Of a stretch of DNA of 64,000 nucleotides, positions 18,101 to 25,769 are shown in pieces (position 1 is the first letter of the stretch; each line of letters opens with the position of its first letter). The notes beneath the pieces are model-generated. The model ran no database searches, was not told the DNA's origin, and was given only the letters and a program-made list of their open reading frames with translations. Source of the stretch: Catalimonadaceae bacterium JC749 (GTDB lineage Bacteria > Bacteroidota > Bacteroidia > Cytophagales > Cyclobacteriaceae); assembly GCA_021730635.1 (NCBI GenBank), contig JAJNNC010000009.1, forward strand, positions 292,130 to 356,129, in the 5' to 3' direction. Made by a program: the position numbers and the translations under genes.

Positions 18101-19424
18101 AGTGATCATTAAGCAAACACTACCACAAACTGACTTCGAATTTGTACAGTTGGAAGATTGTCAGCCCTTGGCAGTAACGTTTACTAACCTGTCGCAATAT
18201 GCAGAGGAGGACACCTATCTTTGGGATTTCGGCGATGGTGCTACTTCCACTGAGATTAATCCCAGCCATACCTATGCTTCACCAGGCGTTTACAGAATTT
18301 CGTTGAAAGCCAGCAACAGTTTAGGCATCATAGTAGAAAAGCAAAAAGATTTTATCGTTGATTTTTCTCAACTTCCCAAGGCTGCATTCAGTACCTATGG
18401 ATTAGGTCCGTTCTATCCCAAACAAAATGTCAATTTTCGGAACCAAAGCCAGAATGCCAGTAGCTATTTCTGGGATTTCGGTGACGGAGAAACCAGCGAG
18501 GAAATAGAACCGGTGCATCAATTTGAAGAACCTGGCACTTACGATATCACCCTGATCATTCAGAATGAAATAGGGTGTATCGATACCTTGAAACAACCTT
18601 TCACGATTGATCCTTTGATACCAATCGTTGATTTTACCTATGAACCACCCCAGGGTTGCCGTCCACTGACTGTACAATTCAGGAACATGAGCCGCTATAC
18701 AGATCCAAAATCCTACTACTGGAGTTTTGGAGAAGGGGAAGGTTTCTCCACAGAAGAGAATCCTACCTACACCTATTATGAAGCTGGTATTTATACGGTT
18801 ACCTTGGAAGCCAAAAACAGTGCTGGGGTAAAAGTTACTGAAATGAAAGAGTTTAGTGTAGAGGTATTTGATAACCCTATCGCCGGTTTTAAGCTCAGAC
18901 CTGAAAAAACTTTCCTGGGCGAAAACATATATTTTGCAAACCTGAGTATAGGGGCTAAATATTACTTCTGGGATTTTGGTGACGGCAATACCTCTTCTGA
19001 ATTTGAACCTGTTTACCAGTATAACCGCCCAGGCGCCTATGATATCACCCTCATTGTAGAAAATGAGAAAGGGTGTGTGGATACTTTGAAAAAGGAAAAC
19101 GCAATTGTGGTAGAGGAAGGAGGAAAAATCATGGTTCCAAATGCCTTCACACCCTCAACCGATGGACCAGGGAGTGTAGATCCATCCGGAGACAGTAAAA
19201 ACGACGTTTTCTTACCCATTATTGAAGGGATTACCTCCTATCATCTGCTGATATTTAATCGTTGGGGAGAATTGATGTTTGAAACCTATGAAAAGACTTA
19301 CGGCTGGGATGGTTACTACAAAGGCAGGCTCTGTCCGAAGGATGTGTATGTGTATAAATTAGAAATCAAATTCAGCGACGGCAGATCAGAAACCCTGGTC
19401 GGAGATGTTACCTTAATCCGGTAA
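15135..19424 (+). CDS. Large PKD-repeat surface protein with T9SS type B (gliding-motility) C-terminal domain
   Basis: The product is 1429 residues with a signal peptide ending near LQGYAQ (residue 40). Most of the protein is Ig-like or PKD modules. At least five carry the PKD core WDFGDG, at about 17974, 18223, 18472, 18720 (WSFGEG variant) and 18970. The last four form two copies of a two-domain unit of about 165 residues. The final 95 or so residues (PNAFTPSTDG, FNRWGE, GWDGYYKG, DVYVYKLE) are a gliding-motility-associated type B sorting domain. This predicts T9SS export and loose or SprF-type attachment to the surface. There is no enzymatic domain, so an adhesin or surface filament role is likely, by analogy with SprB. 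A PorP/SprF gene follows 36 bases later. Cysteines recur at fixed places in the repeats (DCQPL/GCRPL and GCIDTLK/GCVDTLK) and may form disulfides. Confidence 0.88.
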   Translation: MISLKSIFLTTTAFFWTRKVKVPLALLFLCLCFTLQGYAQCALYSNPGNNVISEPRTCAPNLFQWEITYSVRTGRAVQFLIDWGNGTDTISAPTNVGTAGMFTVYVDTVEYVYPKGGDDCNYLPTAYVIIDGVQCLNSDQSQSITVWDLDDENGGQPRIDPPLYRVCLGESATISFRDNSIWNCVPNSGENDRINDLGRWVQWIYGTGPAGNRIPNVEVNGAPRTYSFDGPVEYLPGPITAPNSQSYDIFVPATFNPADIGKEFEVQLRNWNICNPYDANLGDGNPLNPVDPNGDSAYIETEARIVIVKKSEPDFRTRLNNSAGAVKTEFCLGETIFFQDQTPSIPDANFKYEWKIYDDAAGTTLLRTQPGKNIAFSSFPTKGTKMISLTVRDENSVGQCGGTITKFIDILSVADAQITVTDELDQPLNSLCYDPANPTAFKVKFTDNSTDFDPATSQWQWNFYHHNGATYQNDSTKNGAGIQESYIATYTQPGSYMAVLTNTASNVDCTTQDTVFVHIYHKPAADFDALPVCLSDSTEFISTATIPTLVNNDDIAQYGWDFDYDGITFTPDTTTTEATPFKHKYDLPGTYQVAHQVITTKGNCSDMVVKDVEVKPIPIVTFQADQIIGCSPLKVNFTIDTPLSSQPVSINAYIWHVLNLKTGTENTFNVAPTAGTFNAPDFVNNQITAIDHLYEVWLEAVPGNGCPAISERIIITVFPGPTSEFNITNLLGTENNCSPRNYQFQVTAATQALIPDAYHWTILDESNQSVVVDQTISGMEPNFSYTLLNEGANTKKYRVRLIAERLGMCFSATEKIIFVNPVPSSAFSTTLIESDCQLMTFHVEAQQKGLNYDWTISPQPINSPDLSQSQFELVYDKKLGASYEVDISLKTTNMVDCESTETVDQMTIHPRELLDASFFVNPSILEIPSKTVSINNNTINSSWTYQWDFGDGTTSTEEIPGFHEYETYGEYWIKLTIHGQYCSVRDSAKVIIKQTLPQTDFEFVQLEDCQPLAVTFTNLSQYAEEDTYLWDFGDGATSTEINPSHTYASPGVYRISLKASNSLGIIVEKQKDFIVDFSQLPKAAFSTYGLGPFYPKQNVNFRNQSQNASSYFWDFGDGETSEEIEPVHQFEEPGTYDITLIIQNEIGCIDTLKQPFTIDPLIPIVDFTYEPPQGCRPLTVQFRNMSRYTDPKSYYWSFGEGEGFSTEENPTYTYYEAGIYTVTLEAKNSAGVKVTEMKEFSVEVFDNPIAGFKLRPEKTFLGENIYFANLSIGAKYYFWDFGDGNTSSEFEPVYQYNRPGAYDITLIVENEKGCVDTLKKENAIVVEEGGKIMVPNAFTPSTDGPGSVDPSGDSKNDVFLPIIEGITSYHLLIFNRWGELMFETYEKTYGWDGYYKGRLCPKDVYVYKLEIKFSDGRSETLVGDVTLIR

Positions 19425-19460
19425 AAATTAATGATCACATGGCTTTGAATGATATAATCT

Positions 19461-20501
19461 ATGGGTAGGCATTTACTTTTTATCTTAACTTTCATATTTA
19501 CGTTTCTCAAGAGTTTTGGGCAAGATCCCAGCTTTACACAATATTATGCGGCTCCTCTTCATTTGAATCCTGCCTTTACAGGAACAACTAACCAACATAG
19601 GGTTGCGGTGAATTACAGGAATCATTGGGCAAGCCTGCCGAAAGCTTTTGTTACTTATGCTTTTTCCTATGATTATAATATAAAAGGTTCTAACAGTAAT
19701 GTAGGCTTCCTGGCTAAGACCGACCGGGCAGGCACCGCTAGTTTACAATCTACTACTGTGGCAGGTATTTACAGCTATTCCATTCCCCTTACCGATGGGG
19801 TTAGAGTGATGCCGGCTATACAAATAGGCTATACTACTCAAAACCTGGATTTCTCAAAAATTATTTTGGGGGATCAGCTAGACTTCGGAAACAGCAATGC
19901 CCCTAGCTCCGATCCTTCCCTGCGTGATTTAAGTAACGTCAATCATTTTGATTTCAGCAGTGGTGTCATTCTTTTTGACAAGAGACTGTGGGCTGGACTT
20001 GCCTTTCACCATCTGAACCGCCCCAATCAATCCATATTGGATGAAGAAAGTATTTTACCTATGCGGATTTCACTTCATGCGGGTTATAAAATTCCTATCT
20101 TATTGGGACCGATGAAAAGCGGGATTTCTTCCAGCCTGAATCCTTCTTTCAACTATTACCAGCAGGGGAAGTTTAACCAGTTAGATATAGGGTTCAATTA
20201 CTATTACCGTATGCTCATGCTGGGAGCCTGGTACAAAGGGCTTCCCCTGCAACAGGATATGCCTCAGACATTAAACCATGATGCTCTGGCCGTTTCTTTC
20301 GGATTATCGGTCAACAGTCTCAATTTTGGTTATAGTTACGATATGACGGTCTCCAAATTAGGACCGGCTTCCTCAGGAGGTTCTCATGAAATTTCGCTCA
20401 TTTTACAGATAGCCGCTAACAAACGTCCCGGTAAAGTTAGCAGGAAAGATAAGTATAACCCCTGCCCAGCCTTTATGCCTAATTATTTATGGAAACCTTA
20501 A
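19461..20501 (+). CDS. PorP/SprF family type IX secretion membrane protein
   Basis: This 346-residue outer-membrane barrel has a signal peptide (residues 1-20, ending KSFGQ) and the diagnostic opening QDPSFTQYYAAPLHLNPAFTGT. The rest shows repeated strand patterns such as RVAVNYRNHW, MRISLHAGYKIP and LNFGYSYDMT. In Flavobacterium johnsoniae, SprF is needed for secretion or attachment of the adhesin SprB. Homologues are usually encoded just after large type B cargo genes, which is exactly the arrangement here (36 bases after the PKD protein). I infer a dedicated partner of that protein. This is not the core PorP of the T9SS, as no other T9SS core genes are nearby. Confidence 0.9.
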   Translation: MGRHLLFILTFIFTFLKSFGQDPSFTQYYAAPLHLNPAFTGTTNQHRVAVNYRNHWASLPKAFVTYAFSYDYNIKGSNSNVGFLAKTDRAGTASLQSTTVAGIYSYSIPLTDGVRVMPAIQIGYTTQNLDFSKIILGDQLDFGNSNAPSSDPSLRDLSNVNHFDFSSGVILFDKRLWAGLAFHHLNRPNQSILDEESILPMRISLHAGYKIPILLGPMKSGISSSLNPSFNYYQQGKFNQLDIGFNYYYRMLMLGAWYKGLPLQQDMPQTLNHDALAVSFGLSVNSLNFGYSYDMTVSKLGPASSGGSHEISLILQIAANKRPGKVSRKDKYNPCPAFMPNYLWKP

Positions 20502-20524
20502 GCGGCTTTCAACCATAGCACTGC

Positions 20525-21583
20525 TTAGAAGACCAACCCAAAGCTGAAAGCATTCAGTTGTGGACCTCGATTCTCTACAAACAGGTCATTCAAGTCATAA
20601 TTAACGAAGAGGTCAATACCACCGATGCCTATTTGTGTGCGCAAGCCATATCGCCAGTTGTTGATATAAAAGTTAGATTTATCCTTTTCTCTCTCCCGGT
20701 CTCCTTCCTCTTTATACACATATTTGGTTTTACCGCCCAGGCGATACCCGGCATAAACGCCAACTCCTATTCTGACTCCCCTATCGGTATCATAGTCGTG
20801 CCAGTTATTTCCCTTTCTGTTGCCAAAATGGAAGACAGGCACAAAGGTAACGTTGAGATAAGGGACAGCCAATTTGCTCTTGATCGGATCACTGACCAGG
20901 GTATCTTCTAAAAAGACCAGAGCACCATTCTCTTTTTTAACCCTGGTCCGGGAATTTTCAAATTTAAAATTGTACCAGCTTACATTGGCCCCCCAATCTA
21001 AAAAGAGGGGTCCGCCCACATGTGTTTTACTAACGCCACCAAGGGCAATGTACCAGGAATAAAAGGGATTTACGGCATAAAGCGCATCACTTTCATCCGG
21101 AAATTTTCCATCCGTCAGGTAATTGTTAAATCCCAGGTCGAAAGACACGGTTCGTTTGGTGCCATAATGCCTACGTCTATTGAAATGCACCGCTTGCTCC
21201 TCCGAACTGCTTTCTCCACTCAATGTTTTGTCCAGAGAATCGCCCAGGGCTTCCATTCTTCTGGACAATCGATCCAATTTTTCTTCAAGGGTTAAACTGT
21301 CGCTGTGCACCCCTTCTTTTTTCAAAATGTATTTTTCACCTGTACTATCTTCAATTTGAATGGTGATATCTTCCTGATTGGTTTCTACTTGTATTTTAAT
21401 GTCCTGGATAATGGCATTCAAATCAAACTCACTGAGCCTTTCTAACTCATTGGGATTATTAGAAACAATCTTAATGACTTCATCTTTTCCAATTCGGATA
21501 ATCACAGTATCTGGTTCTGTCAACTCGGGAATTGCCATCAGGAGTTGGGGAAAAAATAGCAATGCAAACAAAAAGGTTTTCAT
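20525..21583 (-). CDS. Outer-membrane beta-barrel protein with N-terminal periplasmic segment
   Basis: The 352-residue protein has a signal peptide (MKTFLFALLFFPQLLMA). An acidic segment follows (residues about 20-90: VIIRIGKDEVIKIV, ITIQIEDSTGEKY), then a short helical stretch (EEKLDRLSRRMEALGDSLDK). From residue 135 there is a beta-barrel (VSFDLGFNNYL, VGVYAGYRLGG, LRTQIGIGGIDLFVNYDLND) ending in Phe, as outer-membrane barrels do. It lies 61 bases downstream of the anti-sigma-like gene and the ECF sigma gene on the same strand, so it is probably part of that operon. The N-terminal part may be a periplasmic sensor or peptidoglycan-contacting region, but this is inference. Confidence 0.72.
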   Translation of the reverse strand: MKTFLFALLFFPQLLMAIPELTEPDTVIIRIGKDEVIKIVSNNPNELERLSEFDLNAIIQDIKIQVETNQEDITIQIEDSTGEKYILKKEGVHSDSLTLEEKLDRLSRRMEALGDSLDKTLSGESSSEEQAVHFNRRRHYGTKRTVSFDLGFNNYLTDGKFPDESDALYAVNPFYSWYIALGGVSKTHVGGPLFLDWGANVSWYNFKFENSRTRVKKENGALVFLEDTLVSDPIKSKLAVPYLNVTFVPVFHFGNRKGNNWHDYDTDRGVRIGVGVYAGYRLGGKTKYVYKEEGDREREKDKSNFYINNWRYGLRTQIGIGGIDLFVNYDLNDLFVENRGPQLNAFSFGLVF

Positions 21584-21644
21584 TTTTTTATTGACTTAAA
21601 CATTATTTCATAAATCTATTCTGATACACAAAAAGCGCTCCTGA

Positions 21645-22373
21645 TTAACGGGTTGCACTTTTTTCTTTAGAAGAAAAAGCTTTGGTGATGAAGGCATCTT
21701 TAGCCTGTCTTAATTCTGCCAGACTCAGTGATGCCGATTTTATCTGATCTAAAAAAGCGAATGTTTTCTCGGCAGATTCATTTTTTTCAGTTATCCCGGA
21801 AGCTCTGTAAGTAATAGTAACGGCCTCTGAAGAAGCATCTTTCGCCACATGCGTTATTCGAAGATCCGAAAGGGCAGCTTGCTGCTCCGTAACAGAGAGT
21901 AATTGAATAGCACGGGGTTCTACTTTCCGAACCTCTTTTTGGAAGTCCTCAGTGGGTGATGCCGAAGAAACCAAAGGCTCTTGCTGAAAATCTCTCCCTT
22001 TCAGGGCATCCTTCTTAGCGTTGGAAGTCCCCCCATGAAGATGACTGGTTTCAACCCTCTCAACAGGTTCCGGAATACGTGTCTGCTCAGGATCATTTCT
22101 GATAGGTTCACGGTCAGCTTTTTGAGCTATTTCAGGTGTTTTTTCTTGCTCTGAAATGTTTGCAGTAGGCTTTGTTACCTTATCAGTATGGTGATACAAC
22201 AGTACAGCTCCCAGCACAGAAATAAACAGTAAAACCGAAGCAGCTATCTTCCAATACAAGGAAAATAACGGACGCCCCTGAAGTTTTTGCTCGAGCTGAT
22301 TCCAGGCACGGGTGGGGGGAACCACCTGATGGTTTTTCAACTTCTCCTCAAATAATTTTTCAATATCTTTCAT
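21645..22373 (-). CDS. Single-span membrane protein, probable anti-sigma factor
   Basis: This 242-residue protein begins MKDIEKLFEEKLKNHQVVPP, a short cytoplasmic N terminus with TRAWNQLEQKL. A single membrane helix follows (about residues 42-61, WKIAASVLLFISVLGAVLLY), then a long polar, Glu/Lys/Ser-rich periplasmic tail without clear fold. This topology, and its position 2 bases after an ECF sigma gene, match the anti-sigma-like proteins of Bacteroidota, whose N terminus binds the sigma factor. No zinc-binding HxxxCxxC motif is visible, so it is not a ZAS-type anti-sigma. The role is inferred from context and topology. A beta-barrel protein gene follows. Confidence 0.65.
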   Translation of the reverse strand: MKDIEKLFEEKLKNHQVVPPTRAWNQLEQKLQGRPLFSLYWKIAASVLLFISVLGAVLLYHHTDKVTKPTANISEQEKTPEIAQKADREPIRNDPEQTRIPEPVERVETSHLHGGTSNAKKDALKGRDFQQEPLVSSASPTEDFQKEVRKVEPRAIQLLSVTEQQAALSDLRITHVAKDASSEAVTITYRASGITEKNESAEKTFAFLDQIKSASLSLAELRQAKDAFITKAFSSKEKSATR

Positions 22374-22375
22374 CT

Positions 22376-22942
22376 TTAACCAATTTGACCTTTAAATGAA
22401 TTTTCCTGCTTCTCAATCATGTTTCGAAGCATGGCTTTGGCTCGGCTGAGCTGACTTTTCGAAGTGCCTTCGCTGATACCAAGCATGTCAGAAATCTCAG
22501 CATGAGAATACCCTTCTATCGCATATAAGTTGAAAACGGTACGGTATCCTGCCGGTAATTCCTGTACTAATCCTAACAAATCTTCTGCTTCCAGATGGTC
22601 TGCGCGTACCTCACTTACCGCTTGGGCTGATTCAACATCTACCGCCAGGTGTAGCACTTTGTTTTGCCTCAGATACATGAGAGATTCATTCACTACGATC
22701 CTTCTGATCCAACCCTCCAGACTGCCTTCTCCCCTAAACTTTTTGATATTATCAAAAACCTTCATAAAGGATTTTAACAGGATATCTTCGGCCTCTGCCA
22801 TTTCTTTGACATACCGCAGGCATACAGCAAACATGGTAGGCGCATAAAAATCATACAGGTTTTTCTGTGCCCGGTAATCTTGCTTTTTACAACCTTCTAT
22901 TAATTCCTCCAAGGTTTTGCTTCTATGAATTTTTAAATTCAT
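22376..22942 (-). CDS. ECF-type RNA polymerase sigma factor
   Basis: The 188-residue product has sigma region 2 (residues about 25-95, with FAVCLRYVKEMAEAEDILLKSFMKVFDNI and GWIRRIVVNESLMYLRQ). It also has region 4 (about 120-175, with LPAGYRTVFNLYAIEGYSHAEISDMLGISEGTSKSQLSRAK), whose helix-turn-helix binds the -35 element. No extra C-terminal domain is present. It is the first gene of an operon with an anti-sigma-like membrane protein (2-base gap) and an outer-membrane barrel, a typical envelope-responsive module. The upstream sequence holds GCAACC and GCATC separated by 15 bases, which may be its own promoter. Confidence 0.93.
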   Translation of the reverse strand: MNLKIHRSKTLEELIEGCKKQDYRAQKNLYDFYAPTMFAVCLRYVKEMAEAEDILLKSFMKVFDNIKKFRGEGSLEGWIRRIVVNESLMYLRQNKVLHLAVDVESAQAVSEVRADHLEAEDLLGLVQELPAGYRTVFNLYAIEGYSHAEISDMLGISEGTSKSQLSRAKAMLRNMIEKQENSFKGQIG

Positions 22943-22967
22943 GTATTATTGCTGTATACACTGGAAA

Positions 22968-22993
22968 GATGCAAATCTGACTAGGGGGGTTGC
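22968..22993 (-). promoter_or_regulatory. Candidate ECF-type promoter of the sigma operon
   Basis: Read on the minus strand, GCAACC (22993-22988), 15 bases, then GCATC (22972-22968) lie 26 bases before the sigma ATG. The AAC core of the first box resembles ECF -35 elements. Autoregulation is common for ECF operons, but I have no second copy here to confirm the motif. Confidence 0.3.
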
Positions 22994-23058
22994 ATGACCT
23001 TTTATTTTTTTCAAATACCATCACGGGGGTTACCCCACACTGAAGCATTGTTCAATTT

Positions 23059-24096
23059 ATGAAAAATATTGATTTAAGGAGCGATACCGTTACAAAACCC
23101 ACACCGGGTATGTTAGAAGCCATGATGCAGGCCGAGGTAGGCGATGATGTGTTTGCCGAAGATCCTACTGTGAGAAGACTGGAAGAAAAAACAGCAGCGA
23201 TCTTTGGCATGGAAGCGGGGTTGTATTGCCCATCAGGAACCATGACCAACCAAATTGCCATTCGCATTCAGACGCAGCCTCAACAGGAAGTGATCTGTGA
23301 CAAACGATCCCATATTTACAATTATGAAGGAGGGGGCATTGCTTATAATTCACTTTGTTCTGTCAGGCTCCTGGATGGAAACCGAGGCGTTCTGTCTGCG
23401 GAATCCATTGAAGAAAACATTAATCCTAACAATATTCATCATCCGGAAACAGCCTTGGTTGCCCTGGAAAATACCGTTAATAAAGGGGGAGGTTCTTATT
23501 ATACATTAGAGCAGATCGCTAGCATCAGTGAAGTATGTAAAAAACATCAGTTGCCGCTGCATTTGGACGGTGCCCGTGTCTTCAATGCTCTTGCTGTGAC
23601 CCAAGAACCACCGCAGGCTTATGGAAAATACTTTCATACCATTTCCGTATGCCTTTCCAAAGGACTGGGTGCTCCGGTCGGTTCCGTTTTAGTGGGTAGC
23701 CAATCCCTGATAGAAAAGGCCCGGAGGGTTCGTAAAGTGTTAGGAGGTGGTATGCGTCAGGCCGGTTACCTGGCAGCCGCCGGTCTATATGCTTTGGAGC
23801 ATCATATTCCCTTATTAAACGAAGATCACCGGAGGGCTAAAGTCATCGCCAAACAGTTAAAAAACTTAACTTTTGTAGACCAGGTCTTACCCACAGAAAC
23901 CAACATCATCATTTTCTCTCTGAAGGGCCTCACACCCGCTGATTTTCTGCAAAAATTACGCGCTTACCATATACAGGCGATCCCTTTTGGTAAAAATGAG
24001 ATCCGGATGGTGACGCACCTGGATTTTGATGACGCCATGCTGGAAGAGGTATTGGCAGCGCTGAAAGAGATAGACCGGCTATGGATCAAAGACTGA
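23059..24096 (+). CDS. ltaE: Low-specificity L-threonine aldolase (GntG family, PLP-dependent)
   Basis: The product is 345 residues, usual for the family. It cleaves L-threonine or allo-threonine to glycine and acetaldehyde using pyridoxal phosphate. The N terminus IDLRSDTVTKPTPGM and the following GDDVFAEDPTVRRLE are signatures. The PLP lysine is Lys201 in VCLSKGLGAPVGS. LHLDGARVFNA (near residue 172) supplies the Asp and Arg that contact the cofactor. It is cytoplasmic. The gene starts 116 bases from the divergent ECF sigma gene and stands alone; a convergent aminopropyltransferase gene follows after 92 bases. The symbol is by family, and related GntG aldolases share these motifs. Confidence 0.92.
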   Translation: MKNIDLRSDTVTKPTPGMLEAMMQAEVGDDVFAEDPTVRRLEEKTAAIFGMEAGLYCPSGTMTNQIAIRIQTQPQQEVICDKRSHIYNYEGGGIAYNSLCSVRLLDGNRGVLSAESIEENINPNNIHHPETALVALENTVNKGGGSYYTLEQIASISEVCKKHQLPLHLDGARVFNALAVTQEPPQAYGKYFHTISVCLSKGLGAPVGSVLVGSQSLIEKARRVRKVLGGGMRQAGYLAAAGLYALEHHIPLLNEDHRRAKVIAKQLKNLTFVDQVLPTETNIIIFSLKGLTPADFLQKLRAYHIQAIPFGKNEIRMVTHLDFDDAMLEEVLAALKEIDRLWIKD

Positions 24097-24188
24097 CCCA
24101 TGGCCGGCTCCCTACATCCTCCAATAAAAGTGTATGTCTTTCCTAGAGATGCCGATTTGCCTAAAAAGGTTGGAAGCGTGAAGAAAAA

Positions 24189-25769
24189 TTAATAGACATC
24201 CCAGTTGCCTTTCAGGTAATACTGATACAATACAGGATGTTGAATGGTGTTGAGTTCAATGCTATCTTCTGCATTGAGAAAAAAATCTTTCCCAAAGGAA
24301 GTCATCAGGTTCATTGCTTCCTGGTTGAGCCACTGTGTATCGACCTGCTTAAAATCCAGGCTTTGTAATTTTGTTTTCAAAGGCACTTCCTGATCATTTT
24401 TCATACCTAGAATCCATCCCCACTCCCCCATCGTGACGATCTGGTTATGCATAGGCACTACCTGAAAGCCTGAAGCTTTTACTGTCTTCTCTATACAATG
24501 AAAGGCACTGGCGGCATAATAAGGACTCCCGGCCTGGGTCACCATGACGCCCAAAGGTCTGAGCTGACGATGACACAAATGGTAAAATTCCAAAGAATAG
24601 AGTCTCCCTAATTCTACTGTCTTGGGATCCGGCAAATCCACAATGATCACGTCAAAATACTGTTGGGTATCTTCCAGGTAACGAAACGCATCCTGATTGA
24701 TAATATGTACTCTTTTGTCATGCAAGGCTCCCTGATTCAGCCGGGTCAGCACCGGATGCTGTTTTCCTAGTTGTGTCATGGCCGGATCAATATCCACTAA
24801 TGTGACCTGTTTGACAGTAGGATATTTCAGAATTTCCCGGACCGCACAACCATCCCCTCCTCCCAATACCAGCACCTCTACTGGCCTACCGGCCAACTGC
24901 ATGGCCGGATGCACCAGCGGCTCATGATACATGACTTCATCGAGCGTACTTAACTGTTGGTTTCCATTGATAAACAGCCAGTAATCATTTTTCCATTGGG
25001 TAATCACAATTTTCTGGTAGCGAGTCTGCTGCTCAAAAACAATTTTGTCCTGGTATCTCTTTTGTTCTCCATATAGAATGATAGGTTTGGCCAGTAACAC
25101 CCCTGCCAGCAAAAAAATACCCACAGCCCACGCTGAAAGAAATAAAATTCTTCGGGTTTGTGCTTTTAACGCATTGCCTACAAAAAATAACAGGACAACC
25201 GCTACCAGGAAATTAATAGTGCCTAAAATAAACGGAGTATAGGTCAGCCCCAGATAGGGAAGCCCAACAAAGGCGAAAAATAAACCTCCCATCAGACTGC
25301 CATAATAATCTTTTTCCATCACCGAAGACACATTGATCTTCAGGTTCTGAAATGCATCGTTGACCCGGATTACCAAAGGGATTTCTAACCCAATGAGTAT
25401 TCCGATGATAATACTAAGGGTGTAGACAATCAGGCCTGTATATATTGTCTGTGCAGCGGCGGTGTAGACGAACAGTGCTGAAAAAGCGGAAAATACAGAT
25501 AAGGTAAATTCGATGGCAATGAACTTCTGCAACAGATGATCTTCCAGGTATTTGCTTAAGCGGCTCCCCAAACCCATGGAAAACAGCATGACTGAAACAA
25601 TCATAGTCCACTGAAAGATAGAGTCGCCTAAAAAGTAAGTAGCCAGGGTAGAAAGCACATACTCAGCCACAATACCCGCCAAACCGGTGGCAAACAGGGA
25701 AACTTTCAGAATATTGGACTGAAGTCCATGCGAAATACCGGAGATTTTTCGATACCCAATCAAAGACAT
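24189..25769 (-). CDS. speE: Polyamine aminopropyltransferase (spermidine synthase) fused to a membrane domain
   Basis: This 526-residue protein has two parts. Residues about 20-235 form roughly seven membrane helices (AGIVAEYVLSTLA, VSVMLFSMGLGSRLS and others). Residues about 240-520 form a spermidine-synthase domain with VLVLGGGDGCAVREIL (SAM-binding loop), VTLVDIDPAM and IIVDLPDPK, the aspartates that activate the amine. Soluble SpeE enzymes transfer an aminopropyl group from decarboxylated SAM to putrescine. The membrane-fused form is a known variant of uncertain substrate. Its start overlaps the DUF350 gene by 10 bases, so they are translationally coupled. No speD or speB is nearby, so the propylamine donor must come from elsewhere. 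Confidence 0.88.
   Translation of the reverse strand: MSLIGYRKISGISHGLQSNILKVSLFATGLAGIVAEYVLSTLATYFLGDSIFQWTMIVSVMLFSMGLGSRLSKYLEDHLLQKFIAIEFTLSVFSAFSALFVYTAAAQTIYTGLIVYTLSIIIGILIGLEIPLVIRVNDAFQNLKINVSSVMEKDYYGSLMGGLFFAFVGLPYLGLTYTPFILGTINFLVAVVLLFFVGNALKAQTRRILFLSAWAVGIFLLAGVLLAKPIILYGEQKRYQDKIVFEQQTRYQKIVITQWKNDYWLFINGNQQLSTLDEVMYHEPLVHPAMQLAGRPVEVLVLGGGDGCAVREILKYPTVKQVTLVDIDPAMTQLGKQHPVLTRLNQGALHDKRVHIINQDAFRYLEDTQQYFDVIIVDLPDPKTVELGRLYSLEFYHLCHRQLRPLGVMVTQAGSPYYAASAFHCIEKTVKASGFQVVPMHNQIVTMGEWGWILGMKNDQEVPLKTKLQSLDFKQVDTQWLNQEAMNLMTSFGKDFFLNAEDSIELNTIQHPVLYQYYLKGNWDVY

Noticed and set aside
17974..19000. Repeated DNA in the PKD gene as a CRISPR or satellite array
   Set aside because: The repeats are coding, divergent at third positions, and about 250 bases apart, matching protein domains rather than an array.
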